From Desulfopila inferna (GTDB lineage Bacteria; Desulfobacterota; Desulfobulbia; Desulfobulbales; Desulfocapsaceae), in NCBI RefSeq assembly GCF_016919005.1, contig NZ_JAFFQE010000002.1, positions 558,001 through 622,000 of the forward strand: a DNA stretch of 64,000 nt. The letters run 5' to 3'. Below the pieces are notes generated by a model. The model searched no databases. It was not told where the DNA came from and saw only the letters and a list, made by a program, of their open reading frames with translations. This document shows, in pieces, positions 18,474 through 26,873 of this stretch. The translations under genes were made by a program, and so were the position numbers. Positions within the stretch are counted from its first letter, which is position 1, and every line of letters starts with the position of its first letter.

Positions 18474-18735
18474 TTAAACCAGCTGTTTTATCCTCTCGCA
18501 AATCGCCTCCGTGACCTCCCTGGTCGTGGATGTACCTCCGATATCAGCAGTTGTAATCCCCGAGGCTAGTGTGTCCGTCAGTGGTTTCATCAGAAGCTCG
18601 CCACAGTCCTGAAAACCAAGATGACCAAGCATCATCGAGCCGCACCATATTGTCCCATCGGATTGGCAGCAATATCAGGAGCAGAACCATGAACCTGCTC
18701 AACATGGATGGAAATTCCTTGTTTGAAATTTTTGC
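18474..18735 (-). pseudogene. decayed 3' fragment of a second tartrate dehydrogenase
   Basis: On the minus strand the sequence can be read, with shifts, as the last ~85 residues of a TtuC-like enzyme: VEQVHGSAPDIAANPMGQ, then after a one-base deletion WCGSMMLGHLGFQDCGELL and TADIGGTSTTREVTEAICER, ending at a TAA at 18474. Compared with the intact ttuC at 22068-23150 it lacks four codons (GKGI) and has at least two frameshifts. The 5' part is gone; tctB begins about 40 bases further up. This is a relic of an earlier ttuC copy between tctB and tarD. Confidence 0.85.
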
Positions 18736-18773
18736 ATGGTACTCTCCTTATGAATCCGGACTGGCAGAAGTTG

Positions 18774-19229
18774 TTAAAAGAACATTCCCGTTGGCAATGG
18801 CACGTATAAAACCTTGGTGAAAATAAGATAGAACAAGGTTACTTCCCCTATCACGACGGGTATCCAGACCATGAACTTGCCTATAGTCAGCTGCGTACGT
18901 GCCTGTGCCAGATACCCGACGATAATGGTCATGAACACTACGGTGCTCACGAAAAAACCAAATACGGGCATGATAAGTACCCAGGTGAAGAAAAGAATAC
19001 CGGTCACGATCCATCTCACATTGGAGCCTACGTTGAAAACAGGATTGCGAGAAGGTTTGACTGCACCTTTTAGGACAAGGATACAGGCAATAATGCCAAG
19101 GACATAGACCATGGTTTTCGGAAAGACGAGGCTCATCCACAGGACATCTTCAAGAGCAAAGAAAAAAACCGCCGTCAGGATCAATCCTATCATTCCGCTT
19201 ACTATTTCAGTATTGATTTCTCTTTTCAT
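18774..19229 (-). CDS. tctB: tripartite tricarboxylate transporter small membrane subunit
   Basis: A 151-residue protein with four hydrophobic helices (for example MIGLILTAVFFFALED and FFTWVLIMPVFGFFVSTVVFMTIIVGY), the form of the small TctB subunit of TTT-family carboxylate carriers. I start at 19229 (MKREINTEIVSG), where AAGGAGGGCCATC gives a strong ribosome binding site; an upstream in-frame ATG would extend into tctA. It overlaps the tctA stop by four bases. Confidence 0.9.
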   Translation of the reverse strand: MKREINTEIVSGMIGLILTAVFFFALEDVLWMSLVFPKTMVYVLGIIACILVLKGAVKPSRNPVFNVGSNVRWIVTGILFFTWVLIMPVFGFFVSTVVFMTIIVGYLAQARTQLTIGKFMVWIPVVIGEVTLFYLIFTKVLYVPLPTGMFF

Positions 19230-20737
19230 GATGGCCCTCCTTTGCTGCTCAATCGTCGCTTCAACGCGGAAAAATATGGCCATACAACTGAAAAGAGGAT
19301 CATACCGATAAGGATATGAGACAAGCCGTTCTCAAAAAGCTTCAACACAGGATATTGTGATGCCTGCCCTCCTAAAATCGTCTGCACATAGCCCATTTCA
19401 GCGATATTTCCTAAAATGAGTCCTAAAACGATAGGGGCCGGGGCTACCCCCAGCTGCTTGAACAGAAAACCCAGGGTGCCCAGAACAAGCATGATGATCA
19501 CGTCGGTGTGGCTGTTTCGCACAGCATATGTCCCCAGGATGGTGGCCATCGCTATGGTGGGTACCAGGAAATACACCGGCGTTTTAAAAATTACTTTGTA
19601 GATCAAGCGGCTCCCCAACAGACCAACGGGAACCATGGCGACGGCCGCCATCCCCATTGAAATAATAAAACCGTAGGTTAAATGCCCACTCGTGGTGAAT
19701 AGTTCAATACCAGGTCTGAGACCGTGAAGCATCATGACCCCCAGGATAACGGCATCAGGAGGCGCTCCCGGTATGCCCAGGGTCAGCAGAGGCACCATGC
19801 TTCCGGCCACGGTGACGTTGTTGCTCGACTCTGACGCCACCAGTCCTTCCGGCAAACCCGTACCAAATTTTTCGGGGTGTTTTGAGGCTCTTTTGGCTTC
19901 ATTGTAGGCTACCAGGTTGGCGACATTGCCCCCTGCGCCAGGGATGATGGCGATGATTTCTCCAATAATACAGGAGCGGATGAGATTTCCGGGCATTGAA
20001 AAAACTGTTTTGGTCACTTGCCAGAACGAGCTTCGGGCCTTCGAGTCAATTTCTATTGCTTTGAGCGAAGTTTTGCCTTTGGCTGCCATAGTGTAGAGTT
20101 CAGGAAGGACGAAAAGTCCGATCAGGGCGACAATCATAGCAACACCGCCCTGAAGTACAGGCATTCCGAAAGTAAACCGCGTTTCGCCACCGATGGGGGC
20201 CACACCGATTGTGCCGATGATCATGCCAAGGGCGCCTCCCATCATACCTTTTATGCTCGATCCTTCGGAAAGGCTGGCAATCAGGGTTAAGCCGAGAATA
20301 GCAACCCAGAAATATTCTGCAGGTCCAAAACGAAGGGACAGTTTTGCCAGAGGGGGAGATAACAGCAGCAGGAAAAGACTTCCGGCGATACCGCCAACGG
20401 CTGAAGCGATGGTCGCTATGTTGAGGGCTTCTATCGCACGGCCTTGTTTAGCCATGGGATATCCTTCAAAAGCCGTGGCGATCGAGGAAGGTGTCCCCGG
20501 CGTATTAACGAGGATAGCTGCAAAGGAACCGCCGTAGATGGCTCCCATATATACGGCTCCCAGCGCCACTAATCCGTGGAGCGGAGGAAGTGTGAAAGTG
20601 AATGGCAGCAGAACGGCCAGAGCCATGGTAGCGGTAAGACCCGGCATCGCTCCGACGAAGAGGCCGGCAGACACACCTGCGAAAATGGACAGGAGGATCA
20701 CCGGGTCGAGCAGCATAATGAACGTTTCTAGTAGCAT
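19226..20737 (-). CDS. tctA: tripartite tricarboxylate transporter large membrane subunit
   Basis: A 503-residue integral membrane carrier with about 11-12 helices. The TctA signatures GAMPGLTATMALAVLLP, YGGSFAAILVNTPGTPSS and LTLGIPGAPPDAVILG are all visible. With TctB and the periplasmic binding protein TctC it takes up di- or tricarboxylates using an ion gradient. Position between ttuC and the tartrate dehydratases points to tartrate, by inference only. Confidence 0.95.
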   Translation of the reverse strand: MLLETFIMLLDPVILLSIFAGVSAGLFVGAMPGLTATMALAVLLPFTFTLPPLHGLVALGAVYMGAIYGGSFAAILVNTPGTPSSIATAFEGYPMAKQGRAIEALNIATIASAVGGIAGSLFLLLLSPPLAKLSLRFGPAEYFWVAILGLTLIASLSEGSSIKGMMGGALGMIIGTIGVAPIGGETRFTFGMPVLQGGVAMIVALIGLFVLPELYTMAAKGKTSLKAIEIDSKARSSFWQVTKTVFSMPGNLIRSCIIGEIIAIIPGAGGNVANLVAYNEAKRASKHPEKFGTGLPEGLVASESSNNVTVAGSMVPLLTLGIPGAPPDAVILGVMMLHGLRPGIELFTTSGHLTYGFIISMGMAAVAMVPVGLLGSRLIYKVIFKTPVYFLVPTIAMATILGTYAVRNSHTDVIIMLVLGTLGFLFKQLGVAPAPIVLGLILGNIAEMGYVQTILGGQASQYPVLKLFENGLSHILIGMILFSVVWPYFSALKRRLSSKGGPS

Positions 20738-20864
20738 AATAGTATCAGGCTCTTAGTATCAGCTTTTTCGAGCCTGCTCCCGAGGAGGCGAATGTGCGGC
20801 TCGTTTCAATTCGCCCCATCGGTGGCAGGAACTGTTGTGGTTTTAAAAGAAGATAGGCGTAATA

Positions 20865-21818
20865 CTATTTCTTCTTGATATCGGCCAGCACGTCACCGTA
20901 TGCAGCGCGCATCTGGTCAACCAGGGCCAGTGCCTCTTCGCCTGTGGCATATTTCATTACAAAGCCCAGATCCACCTGTTTTTGGCTGATTTTCTTGTTT
21001 GCTTCGGAAAAGGCCTTGGCCAATCGATCAACAACAGGCTGGGGAGTTCCCAAAGGTGCTGCAACACCGCGAAAAGCACCGCCAACGATATCATAGCCCA
21101 ATTCTTTGAAGGTTGGAACATCAGGCAGGGCGGGGACGCGTTCGTCGGCGGCAACGGCCAGAGTCCTGAATTTGTCTTTATAATTGACACTAACGGGCGT
21201 ATAGGTCATTGCAGCCTTTAAGTGCCCGCCCATCAGCGCTGGGATCACCGGTCCGGTTCCGGTATAAGGGACATACGTCAAGTCGATACCGGCCTCTTTC
21301 ATGAATCTGATCGTTTCCAGGTGATTCGCGCTGTATGTGCCGCTTCCGCCTACAGTGCCGACGAATGGTTTTTCCTTGGCGAATTGAATGAAGTCGTCCA
21401 GCGTTTGAAAAGGACTATCCTTGCTGACCACCAGGGCGTTGGGTGTGAAATGGAACCACATGATTATTTTAAAGCCATCTGTCTCGTATCCCGCCTCCTT
21501 TCGGATAAGCGGCTGGCCGATGATGTGGGGAATATTAACTCCGACGATGCTGTAGCCGTCTGGTTTTGCCGTTCGCTGAAAATCACTCCACGCTACTGCA
21601 CCTCCGCCACCAGGTTTATGGGTAACATTAACGGCCACGCCGAGATCTTCTTCCAATACGGGCTCTTGAAGGCGTGCCGTAATATCCGACTCTCCACCAG
21701 GATTAAAAGGTATCGTGTATGTAATAGGTTTTTCGGGAAATTCGGCAAATGCGACAGCCGGGATTATCAGGGTCGCAGCAACTACTGCCAGAAACGAGCG
21801 TTTGAGAGTAACTTTCAT
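20865..21818 (-). CDS. tctC: tripartite tricarboxylate transporter substrate-binding protein
   Basis: A 317-residue periplasmic protein with a signal peptide (RSFLAVVAATLIIPAVAFA) and the TctC fold pattern: FPEKPITYTIPFNPGGESD at the first domain, KPGGGGAVAW, and the C-terminal VVDRLAKAFSEANKK. It captures the carboxylate for TctAB. AAGGAGAAAAAA precedes the start. The next gene upstream, ttuC, is separated by about 250 bases that contain a MITE-like insertion (21875-22053). Confidence 0.93.
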   Translation of the reverse strand: MKVTLKRSFLAVVAATLIIPAVAFAEFPEKPITYTIPFNPGGESDITARLQEPVLEEDLGVAVNVTHKPGGGGAVAWSDFQRTAKPDGYSIVGVNIPHIIGQPLIRKEAGYETDGFKIIMWFHFTPNALVVSKDSPFQTLDDFIQFAKEKPFVGTVGGSGTYSANHLETIRFMKEAGIDLTYVPYTGTGPVIPALMGGHLKAAMTYTPVSVNYKDKFRTLAVAADERVPALPDVPTFKELGYDIVGGAFRGVAAPLGTPQPVVDRLAKAFSEANKKISQKQVDLGFVMKYATGEEALALVDQMRAAYGDVLADIKKK

Positions 21819-21874
21819 TTTTTTCTCCTTTACCTAAAGTTTTTGTGAGAGACAACAACGATCGTACCTCTAGT

Positions 21875-22053
21875 CAGTGTCTGTACTGGAATGAACAATC
21901 TTGTTCTAAATCCAGGCGCTCGATGAATTTAACCCACAGGCATATGCTTGATATTCCGCCGATTGAATTCTACAAGCAACCGGTAAGCGCAGACTCCGAC
22001 GAGTTAGAGCAGATAGCGCAGACTTCGAAAGTGCCATTTATGGACAGACACTG
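21875..22053. repeat. MITE-like element with 10-bp perfect terminal repeats (CAGTGTCTGT family)
   Basis: CAGTGTCTGT at 21875-21884 is mirrored by ACAGACACTG at 22044-22053. The 179-bp unit has no coding capacity. It lies between ttuC and tctC, inside what is otherwise one operon, and ends only 15 bases from the ttuC stop codon. Related ends occur at 8457 and 25654. Confidence 0.75.
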
Positions 22054-22067
22054 GTTAGACCTTCAAA

Positions 22068-23150
22068 TCAGGCCACAGTACCCGCAAGCATTCGGATTCG
22101 ACTACAGACCGCTTCGGTGACCTCACGGGTATTCGAACGGCCGCCGACATCGGCTGTGGTCATTCCGGCTGCGAGTGTTTCTGTAAGGGCTTGCATGACC
22201 AGTTCTCCGCAATCGGCAAAACCGAGATGATCAAGCATCATTGCGCCGCACCATATCTGTCCCATGGGGTTGGCGATTCCTTTGCCGGCGATGTCGGGGG
22301 CAGAGCCATGAACCGGTTCGAACATTGAAGGATACTCTTTGGTCGGGTCAATGTTAGCCGAGGGAGCAATTCCGATACTGCCGGCTATTGCTGGGCCAAG
22401 ATCGGTGAGAATGTCCCCGAACAGGTTGCTGCCGACAACGACATCAAAATCCTGGGGATGGGTGACAAAACGGGCGCACAACGCATCGATATGATACTGG
22501 TTTCTCGTGATAGCGGGATACGTTTTGCCGACTTCTGCAAACACCTCATCCCAGAAGGGCATGGTAAAATTGATTCCGTTGGATTTCGTTGCCGAAGTCA
22601 CTTGCTGCCGGCCTGTTTTCACTGCCAGGTCGAAGGCGTAACGTATCACCCGCTCAACTCCGTATCGGGTGAACACCGTATTCTGGACGACGATTTCCTG
22701 GTCGGTTCCCTGATAGAGACGTCCTCCCATATTGGAATATTCCCCTTCATTATTTTCACGCACAACCAGAAAATCGATATCTTCGGGCTTTCGATTGGCC
22801 AAAGGGGTTATAACACCGGGGAGCAGTTTCACCGGTCGGAGATTAATGTACTGCCTGAATGTCCGTCGAATCGGCAACAGTAGTCCCCACAGCGAGACAT
22901 GATCCGGAACTCCGGGAAAACCGACAGCACCAAGAAAGATGGCATCGCAGGAGCGCAAAACTTCCAGGCCATCCTCAGGCATCATCCGGCCGTTTTTGAG
23001 ATAATACTCGCAACTCCAGTCCAGATCGAGATATTCCATTCGTAACCCGTCGTGGACATCGCAGACAGTATTGAGTACCTGACGCCCGGCAGACACCGTC
23101 TCCTTACCTATGCCATCTCCGGGGATGGACGCGATGTTAAATGTTTTCAT
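22068..23150 (-). CDS. ttuC: tartrate dehydrogenase/decarboxylase (D-malate dehydrogenase family)
   Basis: A 360-residue NAD-dependent enzyme of the isopropylmalate/isocitrate dehydrogenase superfamily. The start IASIPGDGIGKE is the nucleotide-binding strand; LRPVKLLPGV, VVRENNEGEYSNMGG, the catalytic KSNGI, DVVVGSNLFGDILTDLGPAI and EPVHGSAPDIAG follow. The Glu-Asn-Asn-Glu-Gly loop and Asn-Leu-Phe-Gly-Asp motif fit the TtuC/DmlA branch, which oxidises tartrate or D-malate and decarboxylates meso-tartrate to D-glycerate. I start at 23150, after AGGAAAGGGTGATAAG. A sigma-54 promoter is 75 bases upstream. Confidence 0.9.
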   Translation of the reverse strand: MKTFNIASIPGDGIGKETVSAGRQVLNTVCDVHDGLRMEYLDLDWSCEYYLKNGRMMPEDGLEVLRSCDAIFLGAVGFPGVPDHVSLWGLLLPIRRTFRQYINLRPVKLLPGVITPLANRKPEDIDFLVVRENNEGEYSNMGGRLYQGTDQEIVVQNTVFTRYGVERVIRYAFDLAVKTGRQQVTSATKSNGINFTMPFWDEVFAEVGKTYPAITRNQYHIDALCARFVTHPQDFDVVVGSNLFGDILTDLGPAIAGSIGIAPSANIDPTKEYPSMFEPVHGSAPDIAGKGIANPMGQIWCGAMMLDHLGFADCGELVMQALTETLAAGMTTADVGGRSNTREVTEAVCSRIRMLAGTVA

Positions 23151-23225
23151 CTTATCACCCTTTCCTGAACAATGAGAAACCTCATAATGATAGTATATCA
23201 GCTTATTGATTTTGAACAAAGCTAT

Positions 23226-23241
23226 TGCCAAAAGCGTGCCA
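23226..23241 (-). promoter_or_regulatory. sigma-54 promoter of ttuC (-24/-12)
   Basis: On the minus strand TGGCACGCTTTTGGCA matches the sigma-54 consensus TGGCAC-N5-TTGCA at 10 of 11 defined positions, with GG and GC in the required register. It lies about 75 bases ahead of the ttuC start and faces the divergently encoded sigma-54 activator. Transcription through the downstream MITE would reach tctCAB. Confidence 0.78.
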
Positions 23242-23302
23242 ATATAAAAATGCACATAATTCAGTGTGGTTACTTGTTTTTAATTGAAAAAAAATCGTTT
23301 AT

Positions 23303-23344
23303 GTTGCATAATTGTTTCAATTAATATCATTTCTGTTTCAAATG
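23303..23344. promoter_or_regulatory. candidate activator-binding repeats
   Basis: Two copies of TGTTTCAA, centred 21 bases apart, about 65-105 bases upstream of the sigma-54 promoter and at the start of the activator gene. Two helical turns apart fits a dimer pair of an enhancer-binding protein that also represses or adjusts its own gene. This is a pattern-based guess. Confidence 0.35.
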
Positions 23345-25216
23345 GAGAGCACCTTGCCTATAATCGCCTGTATTCTTCCCGATCCATACCTCATGGACCA
23401 AACGCGTCTTGCATTTCATGGCGAACACGACGACATCCGCCTCGAAGTCGGCTTGATGAAAAAAGGCATACTACAGGCGGAGAAGCTGGCAGGAGAAGGT
23501 TTTGAGGTATTTATCAGCCGGGGGATGACTGCTTATCTGATCAAGAACGCCAATCCCGAGTGGTCTGTTGTAGAGATCCCCTTCACGGTCATGGATGTGT
23601 TCCAGACTATCGGAAGGGCCAATCTTTACGGCAAAAGTATTGGTGTCGTAGCCTTTGCCCCCTTGATATCCGGACTTGACTATTTTGGCACTGTAATGGA
23701 CACCTCCATCCGGTTTTATCCCCTGAAAAGTGAGAACGAGGTTGAGGCGAAAGTGCTGGAGGCTGTTGAGGATAATGTCGATATAATCGTCGGAGGAGCA
23801 ATAACAGGCAATGTGGTAAACAAACGCAACATTCCATTTGCCGTTATCGAAAGCAGTCCGGAAAGCCTGAGGCAGGCCGCCCAGGAGGCGAAGAACATCG
23901 CCCTGGCTAAGCAAAGAGAAAAGACCAAGGGAAATCTTTTTCGAGTGGTTGTAGACTATGCCTACGATGGCATTATTTCTGTTGATACCAAGGGATTAAT
24001 AACCATATTCAATCCCGTAGCAGAAAAGATCACCCAAATCCCCTCCCAAAAAGCTATAGGGCGAAATATCCGGGAGGTTTTGCCCGATTTCGAGCTTCAT
24101 GAAGTGTTATCAACCAGCAGAGAAGACCTGGCCCAGTTGTTGAGCATCAATAATGATCAGGTTGTCTGCAATAAGGTGCCAATCAACGTCAACGATAAGG
24201 TCGTTGGCGCTGTCATTAATTTCCAGGATGTGACCAAGCTTCAACGGATGGAAGCCAAAGTCAGGAGACGGTTGTTCTCAACTGGTCATGTTGCCCACAA
24301 GTGCTTTGACGACATCATCGGCACCAGCCACCAGATACAAAAATCGATCTCTCTGGCCAGGGATTTTGCCCGCACCGATTCAGCCATTCTGATTCTAGGG
24401 GAAACAGGGACGGGCAAGGAGGTCTTTGCTCAAAGCATCCATAACGGCAGCCGCCGAAGCCATGGCCCGTTCGTGGCACTGAACTGTGCGGCTTTGCCGG
24501 AGCAGATTCTTGAAAGCGAACTGTTCGGCTACGTTGGCGGCGCTTTTACCGGTGCCAGCCAGAAAGGCAAGGCAGGACTCTTCGAGGTGGCCCATGGTGG
24601 AACGCTTTTTCTAGATGAAATCGGCGAAATGTCATCAATGACACAGGGAAAGCTGTTGCGCGTTTTACAAGAGAAACAGGTCATGCGTCTGGGAAGTGAC
24701 CGCGTCACACCAATAGACGTAAGGATCATTTCCGCCACAAACAGGCCACTTAAGCAACTTGTCAACCAGAAAGAATTTCGGGCTGACCTATACTATCGCC
24801 TCGATGTATTGCAGTTGAGGCTTTATCCCCTGCGGGATCGTAACGAAGACGTTATCGCTCTGGCCGGATTTTTTCTCGGAAAGCATGCTGCAAAAATGAA
24901 CCGCAAACTGAGATTTACGCCAAATGCCCTCAAAGAACTGACCAGACACAACTGGCCCGGAAACATCCGGGAACTCCAAAATGTCGTGGAGAGAGTCCTG
25001 GCGACGTTGAAAGGTTCAAAGATTGATACGAAAATAGTCCGATTACATCTGGAAGACCAATTTGAGAGTGAGATTAACATGCAACTGCGAGATGCGGAAG
25101 TGGAAGATATCAGGCGGGCTTTGGTATTAGGCAGGGGAAAGCATGCCGAAGCCGCAAAGATTCTCGGCATCAGTCGGTCAACTTTGTGGCGCAGGCTTAA
25201 AAAAATCAAAATATAG
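23342..25216 (+). CDS. PrpR-type sigma-54-dependent activator, PAS-containing
   Basis: About 624 residues. An N-terminal PrpR-type ligand-binding region (about 20-190, with VISRGMTAYLI-like and IVGGAITGNVV stretches) senses a small metabolite; a PAS domain follows at about 197-305; the AAA+ core has Walker A GETGTGKE at 353-360, the contact loop GAFTGA, and TLFLDEIGEM; the C-terminal helix-turn-helix is GKHAEAAKILGISRSTLWRR. It is divergent from ttuC with a sigma-54 promoter between, so tartrate-operon activation is the likely job and a tartrate-like ligand the likely signal. Start could also be TTG at 23354, where GGAGAG is well spaced. Confidence 0.93.
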   Translation: MESTLPIIACILPDPYLMDQTRLAFHGEHDDIRLEVGLMKKGILQAEKLAGEGFEVFISRGMTAYLIKNANPEWSVVEIPFTVMDVFQTIGRANLYGKSIGVVAFAPLISGLDYFGTVMDTSIRFYPLKSENEVEAKVLEAVEDNVDIIVGGAITGNVVNKRNIPFAVIESSPESLRQAAQEAKNIALAKQREKTKGNLFRVVVDYAYDGIISVDTKGLITIFNPVAEKITQIPSQKAIGRNIREVLPDFELHEVLSTSREDLAQLLSINNDQVVCNKVPINVNDKVVGAVINFQDVTKLQRMEAKVRRRLFSTGHVAHKCFDDIIGTSHQIQKSISLARDFARTDSAILILGETGTGKEVFAQSIHNGSRRSHGPFVALNCAALPEQILESELFGYVGGAFTGASQKGKAGLFEVAHGGTLFLDEIGEMSSMTQGKLLRVLQEKQVMRLGSDRVTPIDVRIISATNRPLKQLVNQKEFRADLYYRLDVLQLRLYPLRDRNEDVIALAGFFLGKHAAKMNRKLRFTPNALKELTRHNWPGNIRELQNVVERVLATLKGSKIDTKIVRLHLEDQFESEINMQLRDAEVEDIRRALVLGRGKHAEAAKILGISRSTLWRRLKKIKI

Positions 25217-25317
25217 AAAAATGGTTGTCGTTCTTATGCGTTTAACAAATGCGGGGGTGTAAGTCTCAATCCCCTCTGATCGGGGCATTCCTTCAACATC
25301 AGCGACACTTCGTGCAT

Positions 25318-25647
25318 CTACTCTGACGAAGTCAGAGAACAGCCGGATCGGATAAATCTTTTCTCCTTGGCATTACCTTTACTGGAGCAAGGGCAGGCAT
25401 AATGGCCGATGGGATTGGTTTTAAGAATAAATATGGGGTGAGTGGTCTTGTCTTGACGCAGAGTGGCGGGAAACGATCCTGTCAGATCAAGAAGATCCTC
25501 ATCGGGCGCGCCCAAAAACAGCATATTCTCCGCCCACTGGGCAACCGGAAGGGAAGATATACTCTCGCCGAGGATACTCAGATCAGGCGTCCGCAACATG
25601 TGAGCAACCTGTTGAATACTCGTGGATTTTCTTGATTTTTGTGACAT
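25318..25647 (-). CDS. hypothetical protein with CPCSSK motif, possibly frameshifted
   Basis: A 109-residue reading frame whose C-terminal part (THPIFILKTNPIGHYACPCSSKG and RFIRSGC) looks like a real folded domain. It stops just after this. In another frame the next ~30 codons read on smoothly (DFVRVDARSVADVEGMPRS), which suggests a frameshift near 25327, inside the palindrome CTCTGACTTCGTCAGAG. The start is next to a MITE-like repeat and has no ribosome binding site. I do not recognise the family; it may be a dying gene. Confidence 0.4.
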   Translation of the reverse strand: MSQKSRKSTSIQQVAHMLRTPDLSILGESISSLPVAQWAENMLFLGAPDEDLLDLTGSFPATLRQDKTTHPIFILKTNPIGHYACPCSSKGNAKEKRFIRSGCSLTSSE

Positions 25648-25653
25648 TATTAA

Positions 25654-25752
25654 CTGGTATCTATCCAGGAATGGGTAATTTCGGAGTCTACGCTTCCCTG
25701 GTTTAAATCGAGGCGCGCAATAAAATAGCGCAATTTATGGACAGGCACTAAC
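25654..25752. repeat. CAGTGTCTGT-family MITE-like element, short decayed copy
   Basis: Begins CTGGTATCTATCCAGGAATGG and ends AATTTATGGACAGGCACTA, an imperfect version of the ends at 21875-22053, with about half of the interior missing. Confidence 0.6.
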
Positions 25753-25909
25753 TATGCACAAAATTCCATATCCAATCAAGGCCTAAGCGATTAAATAATT
25801 AGTAAAATATAACAAATTCCTTACTGCCAGGACTTTAAAGTGCCTGTTCAATCACTTCGCTCTCAAGCATCTCCGGCCTTTGACATTTTTTTATCTGCTT
25901 ATCTCACCC

Positions 25910-26713
25910 TCATCCCACGGCCTTGCCGACAATTTCCTTGTCAAAATAGTTTACCGCCATGCCGCCGTCCACCACGATTGTCTGAGCGGTTATTGCCGAA
26001 GCACGATCAGAGAGAAGAAAAACGGCGGCATCTGCTGCTTCCTGGGTGGAAATGGCCTTTTTACGCAGAATAGCCTTTTCGGCATAGAGGTAACTGTCGA
26101 TATATCCGGGAATGCCGGCTGAGGCCGAGGTCTTCAGCAAACCGGGGGCTACGGCGTTGAAGCGGATATTGGAAAAGGCGGAGAAACTTTTAGCGAGAAA
26201 ACAAAGCGATGAGTCAAGGGCTGCCTTGATTGGAGCCATATAGCCGTAGTTTTCCGCAGCCATGGTGGTCGTCGAGATCGAGATTGTCACGACCGAGGCA
26301 TCGGAGTGGAGAAGATCCTTAAAATGATTGGCAATACTGATAAAAGAGAAACAGGAGATATTGACAGCCTGCAGGAAATCGTCTTTCCTGGTTTGATGAA
26401 AGGGTTTGAATCCTTCAGAATAGTTGGCGAAAGCGATGGAATGTACTATGCCGTGCAGCAATTTTCCATCAAGCTCCTCCCGGATCTCATCTCTGACCCG
26501 GATGATGTTCTCTTCATCCTCAACATCACAGATAAATACCGAACATTGCGGAAAGAGCTTGTGGGCTGTTTTTTTTCGCTCCTCGGAGCGCACCACATGA
26601 ATCACTTCGGCACCTGAGGCAATCAGTTCCCTGGCTATAAAAAAGGCCACCGACTTTTTATTGGCCAGTCCGAAGACGGCAATGCGTTTGTTGTCAAAGG
26701 TAATAAAGCTCAT
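25910..26713 (-). CDS. fabI: enoyl-[acyl-carrier-protein] reductase
   Basis: A 267-residue short-chain dehydrogenase that reduces trans-2-enoyl-ACP with NAD(P)H at the end of each fatty-acid elongation cycle. FabI traits are the N-terminal [18 protein letters not shown] (no classical GxxxGxG), VHSIAFA, the active-site Tyr and Lys spaced as in FabI ([13 protein letters not shown]), [12 protein letters not shown], and the NADH-site [11 protein letters not shown] near the end. It is a standalone gene divided by about 160 bases from the next operon. Confidence 0.88.
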   Translation of the reverse strand: MSFITFDNKRIAVFGLANKKSVAFFIARELIASGAEVIHVVRSEERKKTAHKLFPQCSVFICDVEDEENIIRVRDEIREELDGKLLHGIVHSIAFANYSEGFKPFHQTRKDDFLQAVNISCFSFISIANHFKDLLHSDASVVTISISTTTMAAENYGYMAPIKAALDSSLCFLAKSFSAFSNIRFNAVAPGLLKTSASAGIPGYIDSYLYAEKAILRKKAISTQEAADAAVFLLSDRASAITAQTIVVDGGMAVNYFDKEIVGKAVG

Positions 26714-26873
26714 TTTTTCGAGTATCGGTATTTGTTTACAGTTTGCTTTCGTACAAGTTAATTGTTTATTTCGGGCAGCATACCTTGGAGTGCCCGCTCA
26801 CACAAGAAACAATGTTTACCAGCACATCCTGTTCGCCAAAAATCTTCTGAAAATGCAGTAAGATTGCTGCTAT

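Noticed and set aside
20018-20756. Plus-strand open frames across tctA
   Set aside because: Shadows of the TctA membrane protein codons; no start signals.
25241-25300. Right-hand partner of the tRNA-like piece (GTCTCAATCCCCTCTGATCGGGGCA)
   Set aside because: Similarity to the left piece is too weak to call an attachment repeat.
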